Positions 27,462 to 37,147 of a stretch of DNA of 64,000 bases are shown in pieces (position 1 is the first letter of the stretch; every line of letters begins with the position of its first letter). This stretch comes from Novipirellula caenicola (GTDB taxonomy: Bacteria > Planctomycetota > Planctomycetia > Pirellulales > Pirellulaceae): positions 930,001 through 994,000 of the forward strand of contig NZ_BAABRO010000002.1 of assembly GCF_039545035.1 (NCBI RefSeq), written 5' to 3'. The position numbers and the translations under genes are program-made. Below the pieces are notes generated by a model. That model was given only the letters and a program-made list of their open reading frames with translations, was not told where the DNA came from and searched no databases.

Positions 27462-28568
27462 CTAGTTTTGCGAGAACCGTTCGTGCAATTCGACCGCCAA
27501 CGCATCGACCGCGTCGGTCGCGGTATTGGTCAGAACGACCACCGCCGATTGCGTTTCGCGATTGATCAGGATGATGCTGTGATAGCCCCCCGTTTGGCCG
27601 CTGTGAACGCGTGTCGTGCCGTCACCTATCACGTGCCAACCGAGTCCCATCGAGGACTCGCCGTTTTTTCCGACGTGATGTTTCTGCCACGCGAGTTCGA
27701 TCGCTGCTCCGATCTTGTTTTGTGGCGTCTGCAGATGCACTTGTGCGAACTGCAACATGTCCACAATCGAGCTGCGAATGCCTCCGGCACCTGGCATGTC
27801 GGCGAAGTCCCAGTTCGATGTCGGCTGTTTCTGGGCGTCGTAGGGCGTGGCCAATTTCGCGGTTTGAGCTGGATTCAACACGACGCGGGTGTCGGGCATC
27901 CCCAACGGATTGGTCAGACGCTGCTGCAATAATTCGTCGTAATCTTTTCCGGCTTTGCGTCCGATCCAGTGTCCGAGCAACCCAAAAGCGAGATTCGAGT
28001 ATTCGTATTTGTCGCCGGGGGCCCGTCGAAGCGAATGCGAGCTAAGAAATTCGTGGGCCAACGCTGACGTGTAATCGCTGTACGGGTTTGCGGTGTGAAG
28101 ACTGGGCATGTTGTCGGCTAATCGCGGCAGCCCTGATCGATGCGTGGCAATCTCCAGTACGGTAATCGGACGATCTTGCCAACGCGGCATCGTGACGCCA
28201 GCGGGCAACAGTTCGCTGGCATCTTGATCCAAGCGGATTTCACCTCGATTGACAGCGTCGGCCAACAGGATGCCGGTAAACACTTTTGAAATCGAACCGA
28301 TCTCGTACAGCGTCTGGTCATTCGGTGGCGGCCCAATTTCGCTGGTGCGTCCAAGATGAATCGTCGCGGATTCGTCCCCATCGATCACGGCAATCGATAG
28401 ACCCACCATCCGCTGCGATTGGATATAGGTTTGGGCGAGCTTTCGCACGCGTTGGCCGAGTCGCTCAGCGGACGCGGGTTCCTCGGGGATTGCTTCGAGC
28501 GAAATGCATACTACATAGATTGCAGTAAAAAAGGTGCGGCCAAAAACTGCAGGAAAATAGCGATGCAT
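27462..28568 (-). CDS. Exported beta-lactamase-family serine hydrolase
   Basis: This is a 368-residue member of the class C beta-lactamase/penicillin-binding-protein-like hydrolases. A signal segment (FFTAIYVVCISLEA) is followed by the catalytic S92-I-S-K95, then Y-S-N in KYEYSNLAFG, and H-S-G in TRVHSGQTGGYHS in place of KTG. This pattern fits periplasmic esterases or peptidases rather than a true antibiotic-resistance lactamase. It lies in the same direction as the antiporter (gap 117 bp), so it may be cotranscribed, but no functional link is evident. Confidence 0.92.
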   Translation of the reverse strand: MHRYFPAVFGRTFFTAIYVVCISLEAIPEEPASAERLGQRVRKLAQTYIQSQRMVGLSIAVIDGDESATIHLGRTSEIGPPPNDQTLYEIGSISKVFTGILLADAVNRGEIRLDQDASELLPAGVTMPRWQDRPITVLEIATHRSGLPRLADNMPSLHTANPYSDYTSALAHEFLSSHSLRRAPGDKYEYSNLAFGLLGHWIGRKAGKDYDELLQQRLTNPLGMPDTRVVLNPAQTAKLATPYDAQKQPTSNWDFADMPGAGGIRSSIVDMLQFAQVHLQTPQNKIGAAIELAWQKHHVGKNGESSMGLGWHVIGDGTTRVHSGQTGGYHSIILINRETQSAVVVLTNTATDAVDALAVELHERFSQN

Positions 28569-28793
28569 TGGTTTTCTATCGATCAGGGTGAGGGCGATTC
28601 ACATTTTAGCAGCAAACGGTTGGCAAAATTTTCGCCCTGGCAATTCGCTTTGCTGAGGACGCCGGGGGATTTTATACTTACACTATGGTGAGGCCCCGCC
28701 CGATCGCCCCCCTCCGCTTGCGAACTCGGATCTCCGAATTTCGTTTGATCATTCCCCACCGATTCCGCTGAATCATTGAGCCGTCATTTTCAA

Positions 28794-31700
28794 ATGAAAC
28801 GTATTTTCTCTGGATTGTTGTGCTTGTTGTTGACCACGTCCGTTTTACACGGGGATGGGCTGACGCCACGTGAAGAGTTTTTCGAGAACCAGGTTCGGCC
28901 GCTCTTGATCGAAAAGTGTCAAGAATGTCATGGAGCGGAACTGCAGGAATCGGATTTACGGCTTGATAATTTGGCGTTTGTTTTGCAAGGCGGAATCAGT
29001 GGTCCTGCGGCGGTCGCTCGAAACGTCGAAGAGAGTTTTATCATCAAAGCGGTGCTGGGCCAGGATGGCTTTGAACGCATGCCGCCGGATGACCCGCTCA
29101 GCCGCGCCGAGATCGCAGTGCTGCAAAAGTGGGTTCGTATGGGATTGCCATGGCCCGCTAGCGACGAACCGGTGACGCCTTCGCTTGGCGATCAGGTGGC
29201 GATCAACAAGACGGCCGAGACTCATTGGGCATTTCAGCCGATTGCCAATCCAGCGGTGCCAAACATCGAAGGCAAATGGAAAACGTGGGTCGCTAATCCG
29301 ATCGATGCCTTTATCGCCCGTGAACTGATTGACAACGATTTGCACCCGTCGCCTGCCGCTGAGCGAAGCGTTTTGATTCGGCGACTCTATTTCGATTTGA
29401 TCGGGCTGCCACCGACGGCGGACCAAGTCGATGCATTTGTCGACGATCCTAGACCGACCAGTGAAGTGGTGGCCGATACAATCGAGCAACTCTTAGACAG
29501 CGATCACCATGGTGAACGTTGGGCACGGTATTGGTTGGACTTGGCCCGCTATGCCGACACGCGGGATTGGCAGGCCCAAGCCGAGCTTCGATATCCCTAC
29601 GCCTATACCTATCGCGATTATGTGATCGACAGTTTGAATGACGACAAACCCTATGATCAATTTTTGCGTGAACAGATCGCCGCGGACTTTTACACCGACG
29701 ATCCAGCGGCACCTGAGTTGGCAGCGATGGGATTGTTGACGGTGGGGCCTCAATTCCGCAACAACCGTGTCGAGCAAGCGGCTGACAAGATCGACGTTGT
29801 GTGTCGAGGACTAATGGGGATCACCGTCGCCTGTGCCCGATGTCACGATCACAAGTATGATCCGGTCCCCACCGAAGATTTTTATTCGCTGTACGGTGTG
29901 TTTGCGAGTTCCAAAACGGCAGACGATTTTCCCGTGATTCCCACCGATCAGCCACCCGGGCCGCTGCAGGCAGATTTCGAGAAGAAGCTTGCCGCGAAAC
30001 ATCGCGAACTTTTGCAATACAAGAAGCAGCTTCGCACGGACGCCGTCCGAGAGCTTCGCAGCAAGCTGCCTTTGTACATCAAAGGCTTCACGATGATGGG
30101 GCTCGAACGCAAACTCGATATCCGCGGCGCGATCAGCAAATTGAAAGTTGTCGACATCGCGATGACACCGCTGAATGATTCACTGACAAATGAACTGAAG
30201 AGCAATCGTTGGCAGGATGATCCTGTGTTGGGCCCATGGCACGACGGATTGTCGATCAGCGAGGCTGAATTCAAGAAACAGCAGCCGACGCTGCTAAAAA
30301 AATGGTCGGGCGACGAATCGCTCAATCCGCGGATCAAACAGAAATTGACATCCTCGCCGCCTAAGTCGCGTTCCGATTTGGCGCTGGCCTATGCCGATGT
30401 TTTCGACGAAACTCTGAAGCAATGGAACGCTTTCAAAAAGTCGCATCCTGATGCGGAAGGTTTTGACGACGAATCGAGTGAAGCAGTCCGAGTCCGTCTG
30501 CTCGGCCCCGGAGGATGGTTTGACCTTGACGTCGAAAAAGTGGCGTTGGCATCACGATTGTCGGGCAAAGGCCGCAAGAAATTAGGAGATCTCGAGAAGG
30601 CGATCACCGAGGTCGAAGCGAGTCATCCGGCGGCACCCCCGCGAGCGATGACGGTCGTGGATCTAGAAAAGCCGATCACGCCATTTGTGATGCTGCGAGG
30701 TGAACCAAACCGACGAGGTGATCGAGTCCCACGTCAATTCTTGAGCGTGTTGTCCGACGGAAAACCCAAGCCGTTTCGCAACGGCAGCGGACGGCAAGAA
30801 TTGGCCGAAGCGATCGCAGATGAAAACAATCCGCTGACCGCTCGCGTGTACGTCAATCGAGTCTGGGCACGCTACTTCGGTAGCGGATTAGTGGAATCGC
30901 TCGACGACTTTGGTTTGCGGACGTCGCCGCCGAGCCATCCTGAACTGTTGGATTGGTTGGCAAGCGAATTCATGCGTAACGGATGGTCAATGAAATGGCT
31001 GCACCGCACGATCACATCAAGCAACGCGTATGCTCAATCGAGCGACGCGAACGATCGTGGTTTGCAGCTGGATCCTGAAAACCGATTGGTTTGGCGTCAG
31101 AATCGTCGCCGTCTTGATTTCGAAGCGATGCGAGATTCGATGTTGACGGTCGCCAATTCGCTGGACCGAACCATCGGCGGCCGTTCGGTCAAACTGAGCG
31201 AGATTCCTTACACTCATCGCCGCTCGATCTATGCCTACATCGACCGCATTGAATTGGATCCGATGCTGCGGACGTTCGATTTTGCCTCGCCGACCGCTTC
31301 GGCTGCTTCGCGTGCTGAAACGACGATTCCGCAACAAGCCTTGTTTAATATGAACCACCCGTTCGTCGCCGAATTGGCGCGGGAAGTGGCGGGAATCGCG
31401 ACGGGTGATGCGGCGATCGAGACGCAAGTCAAAACGGTTTACCGCCAAGTCTATAGCCGCGATCCATCGGCACAGGAACAATCGATGGCGACAGCGTTTT
31501 TGCGTTCGTCGTCCGAGACGGCGGTGCCATTGAATCAGGTTTGGCAGTACGGGTACGGACCGCTTGTCGCTGCTGAAAACGCGGATGATTCGCTGCCTGA
31601 GTTCACGCCGCTGGAATTTTGGACGGGATCTTCCTACCAAGTCAGCAGCGAATTCCCAGACCCTGTGATGAAGCATTTGCGTATCACTGCCAACGGGGCT

Positions 31701-32123
31701 CATCCGGGCAAGAACCAGGATTTCTGTGTGATCCGCCGCTGGACTGCGCCGGATGACGGAGTCGTCAAAATCAGTGGCAAACTGAAACACGCCCGCGACA
31801 ATGGCGACGGAGTGACCGCCACGATTCGCTCAAAATCATTCGCTGAATCCTTTACCGTCGCCAACAGCGAAACCAAAACCACCGTGGATCGTTTAGCGGT
31901 GGTCAAGGGCCAAGTCATTGATTTTGTCGTCTCGCCGCGATCCACGACCACGGCCGATGCTCACATTTGGACGATCGAGATCGAGGGGATCGAAGGGACG
32001 ATTTCAGATGTGACATGGAATTCGAGTGCCGATTTCCAAGCACCCCCTCCACCTCCGCTAACACCGCTCGCGCAATTGGCGCAAGCGTTAATGCTGACCA
32101 ACGAATTTCTTTATATCGATTGA
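28794..32123 (+). CDS. PSD1 and planctomycete cytochrome-c domain protein
   Basis: This is an 1109-residue exported protein of a family typical of planctomycetes. A signal peptide is followed by a cytochrome-c-like motif CQECHG (CxxCH), then a DUF1549 region (FIARELIDNDLHPSPAAERS, YFDLIGLPPT) and a DUF1553 region (NPLTARVYVNRVWARYFGSG, DDFGLRTSPPSHPELLDWL). A second CxxCH, CARCHDHKYDPV, may bind another haem. The C-terminal 200 residues look like a beta-sandwich carbohydrate-binding-type module. ATG 28794 is preferred over TTG 28776. The family is thought to act in degrading complex polysaccharides. Its partner DUF1501 gene follows after 7 bp. Confidence 0.95.
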   Translation: MKRIFSGLLCLLLTTSVLHGDGLTPREEFFENQVRPLLIEKCQECHGAELQESDLRLDNLAFVLQGGISGPAAVARNVEESFIIKAVLGQDGFERMPPDDPLSRAEIAVLQKWVRMGLPWPASDEPVTPSLGDQVAINKTAETHWAFQPIANPAVPNIEGKWKTWVANPIDAFIARELIDNDLHPSPAAERSVLIRRLYFDLIGLPPTADQVDAFVDDPRPTSEVVADTIEQLLDSDHHGERWARYWLDLARYADTRDWQAQAELRYPYAYTYRDYVIDSLNDDKPYDQFLREQIAADFYTDDPAAPELAAMGLLTVGPQFRNNRVEQAADKIDVVCRGLMGITVACARCHDHKYDPVPTEDFYSLYGVFASSKTADDFPVIPTDQPPGPLQADFEKKLAAKHRELLQYKKQLRTDAVRELRSKLPLYIKGFTMMGLERKLDIRGAISKLKVVDIAMTPLNDSLTNELKSNRWQDDPVLGPWHDGLSISEAEFKKQQPTLLKKWSGDESLNPRIKQKLTSSPPKSRSDLALAYADVFDETLKQWNAFKKSHPDAEGFDDESSEAVRVRLLGPGGWFDLDVEKVALASRLSGKGRKKLGDLEKAITEVEASHPAAPPRAMTVVDLEKPITPFVMLRGEPNRRGDRVPRQFLSVLSDGKPKPFRNGSGRQELAEAIADENNPLTARVYVNRVWARYFGSGLVESLDDFGLRTSPPSHPELLDWLASEFMRNGWSMKWLHRTITSSNAYAQSSDANDRGLQLDPENRLVWRQNRRRLDFEAMRDSMLTVANSLDRTIGGRSVKLSEIPYTHRRSIYAYIDRIELDPMLRTFDFASPTASAASRAETTIPQQALFNMNHPFVAELAREVAGIATGDAAIETQVKTVYRQVYSRDPSAQEQSMATAFLRSSSETAVPLNQVWQYGYGPLVAAENADDSLPEFTPLEFWTGSSYQVSSEFPDPVMKHLRITANGAHPGKNQDFCVIRRWTAPDDGVVKISGKLKHARDNGDGVTATIRSKSFAESFTVANSETKTTVDRLAVVKGQVIDFVVSPRSTTTADAHIWTIEIEGIEGTISDVTWNSSADFQAPPPPPLTPLAQLAQALMLTNEFLYID

Positions 32124-32130
32124 TAACGCC

Positions 32131-33552
32131 ATGACTTTCCAATCCATTGATCGCCGACGGATGCTGTCGCGTAGCGGCATGGGGCTAGGCATGCTTGCCC
32201 TGGCCGGAATTCTGAACGACGAATCGCAAAGTGCGCTCGTGTCGGCCAGCGAACCGATCGCCGGTAATTCGCTGAGCCCGCGTCCGCCTCATTTTCCGGC
32301 GCGTGCCAAACGCGTGATTCACTTGTTTGCCAACGGAGGCCCGAGCCAGATCGATACGTTCGATCCGAAGCCGGACTTGGCTAAATTCGCCGGCAAAACG
32401 CTGAGCGATAAACTCGGACGTGACCGCCGACTCGGTGGCGTCGGCCATCCGTCGTCGTTCAAGTTCAGCAAGCATGGTGAATCTGGAACCGAGGTGAGTG
32501 AGCTGTTTCCGAACATTGCCAAGCACGTCGACAAGATGTGCGTGATTCGGTCCATGGTCACCGACGTCCCGAACCATGAACCGGGATTGATGATGATGAA
32601 CTGTGGCGACATCGTGCGTCCACGGCCGAGTGTCGGTTCGTGGGCACTGTACGGATTGGGGACCGAGAATCAAAGTTTGCCTGGATACGTGGTGATGTGT
32701 CCTCGCGGGTTGCCGACTGCCGCGACGGCAAACTGGCGTAACGCATTTTTGCCGGGAATCTATCAGGGCACGCACGTGGACACTCAGTTCACCGATCCTG
32801 AAGAGTTGGTGGCCAATATCGAGAACAAATTCTTGGTGCATGATCAACAGCGTCGCCAATTTGATTTGATTCAAGATTTGAATCGATTGCATTTAAGTCA
32901 AAGAGAAGATGATCAACAGTTGACCGGTCGCATCGAGTCGCTCGAGTTGGCGTTTCGTATGCAAGGCGAAGCACGCGAGGCGTTTGATATTTCAGACGAA
33001 CCCGAGCACATTCAAAAAATGTATGGCGATTCGCTGCAAGGTCGGCAAATGTTGATCGCACGTCGGTTGAGCCAGCGTGGAGTGCGGTATGTCCAGGTGT
33101 ATCATGGTGCGGGGCAGCCTTGGGATTCGCACGCGGCGATCGAAAAGAATCATCCGCGGTTGGCTCGCGAGTGTGATCAACCGATCGCGGCATTGTTGGC
33201 GGATTTAGAGCAGCAGGGACTACTCGATGAGACGTTGGTGATTTGGGGCGGTGAAATGGGACGCACGCCGACGGTGCAGATGCCAGTGACGGCGAACCCG
33301 GGTCGCGACCATCACGACGATGGGTTCACGGTTTGGATGGCAGGCGGCGGTGTCAAAGGTGGCATGACGTACGGAACGACCGACGAAGTCGGATTGAAGG
33401 CGGTTGAAAATCGCGTCCACGTGCATGATTTGCACGCCACGATCTTGCATTTACTCGGCTTTGATCACACGCGATTGACGTACCGTTACGCCGGCCGTGA
33501 TTTCCGTCTAACCGACGTCCACGGCAACGTCCAACACGCCATCATCGCCTAA
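32131..33552 (+). CDS. DUF1501 sulfatase-like protein, Tat-exported
   Basis: The protein has 473 residues. A Tat-like signal (DRRRMLSRSGMGLGML) is followed by an alkaline-phosphatase/sulfatase-fold domain with HLFANGGPSQIDTFDPKP, TEVSELFPNIAKH, MVTDVPNHEPGLMMMNCG, WDSHAAIEKNHPRLA and, near the end, EMGRTPTVQ with GRDHHDDGF. It lacks the CxPxR formylglycine motif of true sulfatases. The gene follows the PSD1 gene after 7 bp, the arrangement usual for these families, so the two almost certainly share an operon and pathway. Two 37-bp hairpin repeats follow the stop. Confidence 0.95.
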   Translation: MTFQSIDRRRMLSRSGMGLGMLALAGILNDESQSALVSASEPIAGNSLSPRPPHFPARAKRVIHLFANGGPSQIDTFDPKPDLAKFAGKTLSDKLGRDRRLGGVGHPSSFKFSKHGESGTEVSELFPNIAKHVDKMCVIRSMVTDVPNHEPGLMMMNCGDIVRPRPSVGSWALYGLGTENQSLPGYVVMCPRGLPTAATANWRNAFLPGIYQGTHVDTQFTDPEELVANIENKFLVHDQQRRQFDLIQDLNRLHLSQREDDQQLTGRIESLELAFRMQGEAREAFDISDEPEHIQKMYGDSLQGRQMLIARRLSQRGVRYVQVYHGAGQPWDSHAAIEKNHPRLARECDQPIAALLADLEQQGLLDETLVIWGGEMGRTPTVQMPVTANPGRDHHDDGFTVWMAGGGVKGGMTYGTTDEVGLKAVENRVHVHDLHATILHLLGFDHTRLTYRYAGRDFRLTDVHGNVQHAIIA

Positions 33553-33553
33553 A

Positions 33554-33632
33554 GTAGGACAGGCTGCCAGCCTGTCATCAGGTGCAAGGCCCAATGTGGG
33601 ACAGGCTTCCAGCCTGTCATCAGGTGCAAGGC
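33554..33632. repeat. Tandem 37-bp hairpin repeat after DUF1501 gene
   Basis: Units 33554-33590 and 33596-33632 differ at two positions (period 42). Each contains GGACAGGCT and AGCCTGTC, a stem-loop of about 8 bp. They start two bases after the DUF1501 stop and may help terminate or protect its mRNA. Confidence 0.8.
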
Positions 33633-33689
33633 ATTCTCTTTGCATAACGCCCCTATTCGCCCTAAATGAACAAGCCGCCCACCGTTTCG

Positions 33690-33730
33690 CGTAGCGATTC
33701 CTGCCGAAAGTCTTCGCAACTTTCGCTACG
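33690..33730. repeat. Short inverted repeat
   Basis: CGTAGCGA (33690-33697) and TCGCTACG (33723-33730) flank GCCGAAAGTCTTCGCAAC. It is similar in style to the 25-bp inverted repeat at 39443-39508 (GTAGCGAAACT..). It lies directly beyond the end of the minus-strand gene at 33733. Confidence 0.55.
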
Positions 33731-33732
33731 AG

Positions 33733-35571
33733 TTACGGAGCAAAGGGATCATCCGCAGGGGATTGCGGCGACCGCGGGGCTGCGAAGGGATCCTTCATCG
33801 GCTTGGCGCTGAACGGATCCGTACCAAAGGGATCTACAGGGTCCGCGTTGCCGCCGAACGGGTCATCAAAAGGGTCACGAGCCGGGATCATATTCTCTTC
33901 TCGCATCAGTTCGGTCAGCATGTGTTTGGCCACTTGGACCCGTCGATCCATTTCCAGGATCTGTTTGGCGAGCATCTGAATGCGACGTTTTCGTTCTTTG
34001 GCGACGTCACTCTCGCTGGGCTTTTCAACGGGTGCTGCAAACGGATCGTCACCAGCCGATTGTCGAGCACTTCCCGGTACCGGGACCGACAAAACAAAGG
34101 AATTCGATGATGAACTCGAACCAATCTTTGCCGATGCTTTTCGCATCAAGATTCCAGTCGTTTTCGACCTGATGATCCCAATTTGAGTGCGTTCAATCGG
34201 TAGGGCTCGGCGAAAATCAGTTCCTTGCTCCAATTTCGACTTTGGCACTTTCCACGCCTGATATTCACCGGGTAATAGACCGACCGCCAGATACGTTTCG
34301 CCCGCTGTCGGATGAGCGACGATTCCCAACGGCCGATATTTAGACCGCTCCTCGCGTGTCGAGTCGGCCAAACGAATGTAGTCATCGGAGTGCGTCAGTT
34401 TTGTTTTTTGGGTAGTATCACTGATCCGCGTCAACACAATCAATTGTTCGTCACTTGACCAATCGGGCATCGCCGCTTCGGTCAGCCCCCCGTAAATCGC
34501 TAGATCCACCGCTCCATCGTCCACCAGTGGGATAGGAGTGTTTTCGGTGCTGGCCGTCTTACGCGTCCTCGCTACTACAATGCGGCTTGGGCCGCCGGTT
34601 AGCGACAACTGTTCCAGTAGGTGTGGATTGTGCTGCACTTCCTCAAAGCGATCTTTGGGAACCAGTGTCACGCGAACTTCGCCAGGCGGCATCGTCACCG
34701 ATGCCGTGTGAAAGCCATCGGCGTCCTTCGCTTCTGGCTGCGTCAGCGGAGCGACTTGCCAATAAGCGACGTACGAATGGAACCGCCAATCGGAAGTGCC
34801 GGGGCCGGTTTCGCCCGCGACTGGACCGCCACTCGAAAAACCACCTCCCCCACCGCTCGACATGACCGGCTTCACACCACCAAGCTGCGGATTTTCAAAC
34901 GGAAATTGCGGAACGACAAATCCGTTGGTCCAATACGCCAACACCATGTAGCGGTCGGCTGGATAGTGGCGCGGCACTGAAAACGTCAGCCTCGCTGATT
35001 CACGTAACTGGATCTTCTTGACGAGGTGGGTGCTGGGGGGAACAAAGGCAAACTCGTTCTTCGGGTTGGTCGCGAAGAAGATATCCTGCTCTCCAGGCAG
35101 CGAATACAGAACGTTTGACGGGGTTTTGTGCGATTCTTCGGCTCCCATTTCCTCCGTTCCCACTCCCACTCCCATTCCCATTCCCATTCCCATTCCCATG
35201 TCGGAACCCATCCCCATCATCATTCCCATATCCATATCCATATCCATAGCCATATCCGCCATCCCTTGCGTGTATTCGACCTGGATGCCTTCCCCTTCAT
35301 CGATCAGGCGAATGTGCCCGATCGTTCCGCTGGAGCTTCTTTCGTCGTTGTTCAACGCGACGACCTTGCCATCGGGCATGAATACAATCTGGCCACGTTC
35401 AAATCGATGAACAATTGTGTCGGCAGCGTATTTGCCATCGGGAGCGACAACATGAATCCGGTTTGTCGGTGCTTGCGAATTCGGTTCTTGCGAATACAGA
35501 GGCGACCCCCAAAGCGAGATCACCGCCAGAAATGTCAAGATGCCGCTTGTCTTCGAGAGCTTAGTTTCCAT
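33733..35571 (-). CDS. Exported protein with Met-Gly and DPF repeats
   Basis: The protein has 612 residues from ATG 35571; ATG 35583 would add four. A signal peptide (TFLAVISLWGSPLYSQ) is followed near residues 104-138 by an extraordinary run of alternating Met with Asp, then Met with Gly, encoded by 6-bp repeats. The middle is a beta-rich body (SARLTFSVPRHYPADRYMVL), followed by a second region (VRVTLVPKDRFEEVQHNPHL). The last 104 residues hold seven Asp-Pro-Phe (DPF) motifs around a coiled-coil segment. It lies downstream of the kinase gene with an 11-bp overlap, so it is probably regulated by or acting with the sigma/kinase pair. The family was not recognised. Confidence 0.85.
   Translation of the reverse strand: METKLSKTSGILTFLAVISLWGSPLYSQEPNSQAPTNRIHVVAPDGKYAADTIVHRFERGQIVFMPDGKVVALNNDERSSSGTIGHIRLIDEGEGIQVEYTQGMADMAMDMDMDMGMMMGMGSDMGMGMGMGMGVGVGTEEMGAEESHKTPSNVLYSLPGEQDIFFATNPKNEFAFVPPSTHLVKKIQLRESARLTFSVPRHYPADRYMVLAYWTNGFVVPQFPFENPQLGGVKPVMSSGGGGGFSSGGPVAGETGPGTSDWRFHSYVAYWQVAPLTQPEAKDADGFHTASVTMPPGEVRVTLVPKDRFEEVQHNPHLLEQLSLTGGPSRIVVARTRKTASTENTPIPLVDDGAVDLAIYGGLTEAAMPDWSSDEQLIVLTRISDTTQKTKLTHSDDYIRLADSTREERSKYRPLGIVAHPTAGETYLAVGLLPGEYQAWKVPKSKLEQGTDFRRALPIERTQIGIIRSKTTGILMRKASAKIGSSSSSNSFVLSVPVPGSARQSAGDDPFAAPVEKPSESDVAKERKRRIQMLAKQILEMDRRVQVAKHMLTELMREENMIPARDPFDDPFGGNADPVDPFGTDPFSAKPMKDPFAAPRSPQSPADDPFAP
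35157..35255. repeat. In-frame hexanucleotide microsatellites
   Basis: Seven units of TTCCCA/CTCCCA (35157-35198) encode Met-Gly or Val-Gly pairs, and five units of CCATAT or CCATAG (35226-35255) encode Met-Asp or Met-Ala pairs on the minus strand. Copy-number slippage would alter the Met tract by two residues per unit and never shift the frame. Confidence 0.9.
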
Positions 35572-37147
35572 CGTTGTTCTCATCCGTTGGAGTGAGTGTT
35601 TTGTTATCGCGTAAACGATCGAGTTCTTCGGTCAGAGCGGTCATTTCCAGATCAAGTTCTTGCAGGGTGGATTCCAGCTGATCGATTTCCGAATCCTCAT
35701 TGCCACGTAACGACGTTATCGCAACGGTTGAAAAACCAGTGCCAGCGACGGATGTGTGGGCAGGGGCGAACGACGGGTCGTCCATGTTCGGCTGCGGTGA
35801 TCGCGTCGACATCGAATTTTGCGGAATGGCAGCAGTGACGGCTTGGCGCGTCGAACCCGAAGCGTCGACGCGTGAGTTTCGGTTTGCTCGTTGCGAAGCG
35901 ATCGGTTGCGGCGACAAGCCCTCAGCGGATGGCCATTCGGGCAATCCCGTAAGACTGATCGTGATCACGATTAGCAGCGATAGCACGCCGAGGAGTGCGG
36001 GCAGCAGTCGGCGGCGATGTTGTAAACGAGATGGCAATTTACACCTCACGGGATCGAGTAAATGTTGCTCACACGCTCGCAGGATCGTTTCACATTCGGC
36101 CGCGGTTTCCGGCCGATCGTCAGGATCAAATGCGTGAAACCAATCCACCAACCGATAGACCCACGTGGGAAGATCGCAATCGGCTTGGGCTAATTTTGGC
36201 ATCTCGCCACTCGCGATCGCGGCAACAATCGTATGCGTCGGCAATCCCTGCATCGGCGGCTCGCCCGTCAACATCGACCACAGCACCGTGCCGAGCGAAT
36301 ACAAATCGCTCTGTGGGCCGGCCTCGTTCCCGCGTGCTTGTTCTGGCGACAAGAAACCGGGCGTTCCGACAATCACCCCTGTGTTGGTCATTGAAACATC
36401 GTCTTGGATTTTGGCGATTCCGAAATCAGTCAACACCGCTTGCTCGGTTCCCTTGCCCAATAAAATGTTGCCGGGTTTTACATCGCGATGGACGACGCCG
36501 TGTTGATGAGCGGCCGCAAGTGCCGAGGCGGTTTGCCGGGCAATCCGGATCGCATCCAAAACATCCAGCTTGCCATGCTTCTCTAAACGCGACATCAGCG
36601 ATGGCCCAGGCAAATAAGGCATCACCAAGTACGGGATCCCTTGCCAGCGATCGACCTGATAAATTTCGATGATGTTGGGATGGCGAATCGTGGCGGCCGA
36701 GCGGGCTTCGCGTTCGATCCGCTCCAGTGCGGAGGGGAGTTCCAACAGATGAGCGGCAGGCAGTTTCAACGCGACGATACGATCGATATCCACATCGCGA
36801 GCCTTCAGCACGGTGCCCATACCGCCGCTGCCGACAATCCCGCAGATCTCGAATCGTCCGATCCGTCCTAGTGAATGAGGATCATCGCTGGGCGACAAAA
36901 TCGCACGCAGGACCGGCGATAGCTGTACCGATACATCGGTTTCATCACCGGTGGGCGCGTCCAGAAAATCCTCGCTCAAACTATGGGACGAGGCTTGCCA
37001 AAACGTTTCGTTTGCGGCCAGTTGTTCGAGCCGTGATGCACATTGTTGGCAATGGTCCAGATGTTGTTCCATCCGCCGATCTTGCGTGCCCGACAAAATT
37101 GCCTGAAAGTCAACTTCGGCTAAACAAATTTCGGCATCAGGATTCAT
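35561..37147 (-). CDS. Membrane Ser/Thr protein kinase with N-terminal zinc-finger motif
   Basis: The protein has 528 residues. Residues 29-36 read H-L-D-H-C-Q-Q-C, the H-x3-C-x2-C pattern of zinc-binding anti-sigma (ZAS) domains. The Hanks-type kinase domain (about 98-375) has the Gly loop GSGGMG, VALK (K128), catalytic HRDVKPGN (220-227), DFGIAK (241-246) and GTPGFLSPEQARG, so it looks active. A single membrane helix lies near 389-410. The C-terminal outer part has a heptad coiled coil (about 485-520). The gene overlaps the ECF sigma gene by 4 bp, so the kinase is likely its partner, possibly as phospho-regulator or anti-sigma. The exported DPF protein follows. Confidence 0.93.
   Translation of the reverse strand: MNPDAEICLAEVDFQAILSGTQDRRMEQHLDHCQQCASRLEQLAANETFWQASSHSLSEDFLDAPTGDETDVSVQLSPVLRAILSPSDDPHSLGRIGRFEICGIVGSGGMGTVLKARDVDIDRIVALKLPAAHLLELPSALERIEREARSAATIRHPNIIEIYQVDRWQGIPYLVMPYLPGPSLMSRLEKHGKLDVLDAIRIARQTASALAAAHQHGVVHRDVKPGNILLGKGTEQAVLTDFGIAKIQDDVSMTNTGVIVGTPGFLSPEQARGNEAGPQSDLYSLGTVLWSMLTGEPPMQGLPTHTIVAAIASGEMPKLAQADCDLPTWVYRLVDWFHAFDPDDRPETAAECETILRACEQHLLDPVRCKLPSRLQHRRRLLPALLGVLSLLIVITISLTGLPEWPSAEGLSPQPIASQRANRNSRVDASGSTRQAVTAAIPQNSMSTRSPQPNMDDPSFAPAHTSVAGTGFSTVAITSLRGNEDSEIDQLESTLQELDLEMTALTEELDRLRDNKTLTPTDENNDGN

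Noticed and set aside
27462-28568. Antibiotic-resistance beta-lactamase
   Set aside because: It has SxxK and YxN but HSG rather than KTG, and no resistance context; this pattern is typical of periplasmic serine hydrolases.
33554-33632. Possible CRISPR array
   Set aside because: Only two direct units with a 5-base spacer and an internal hairpin; this is a tandem REP-like repeat.
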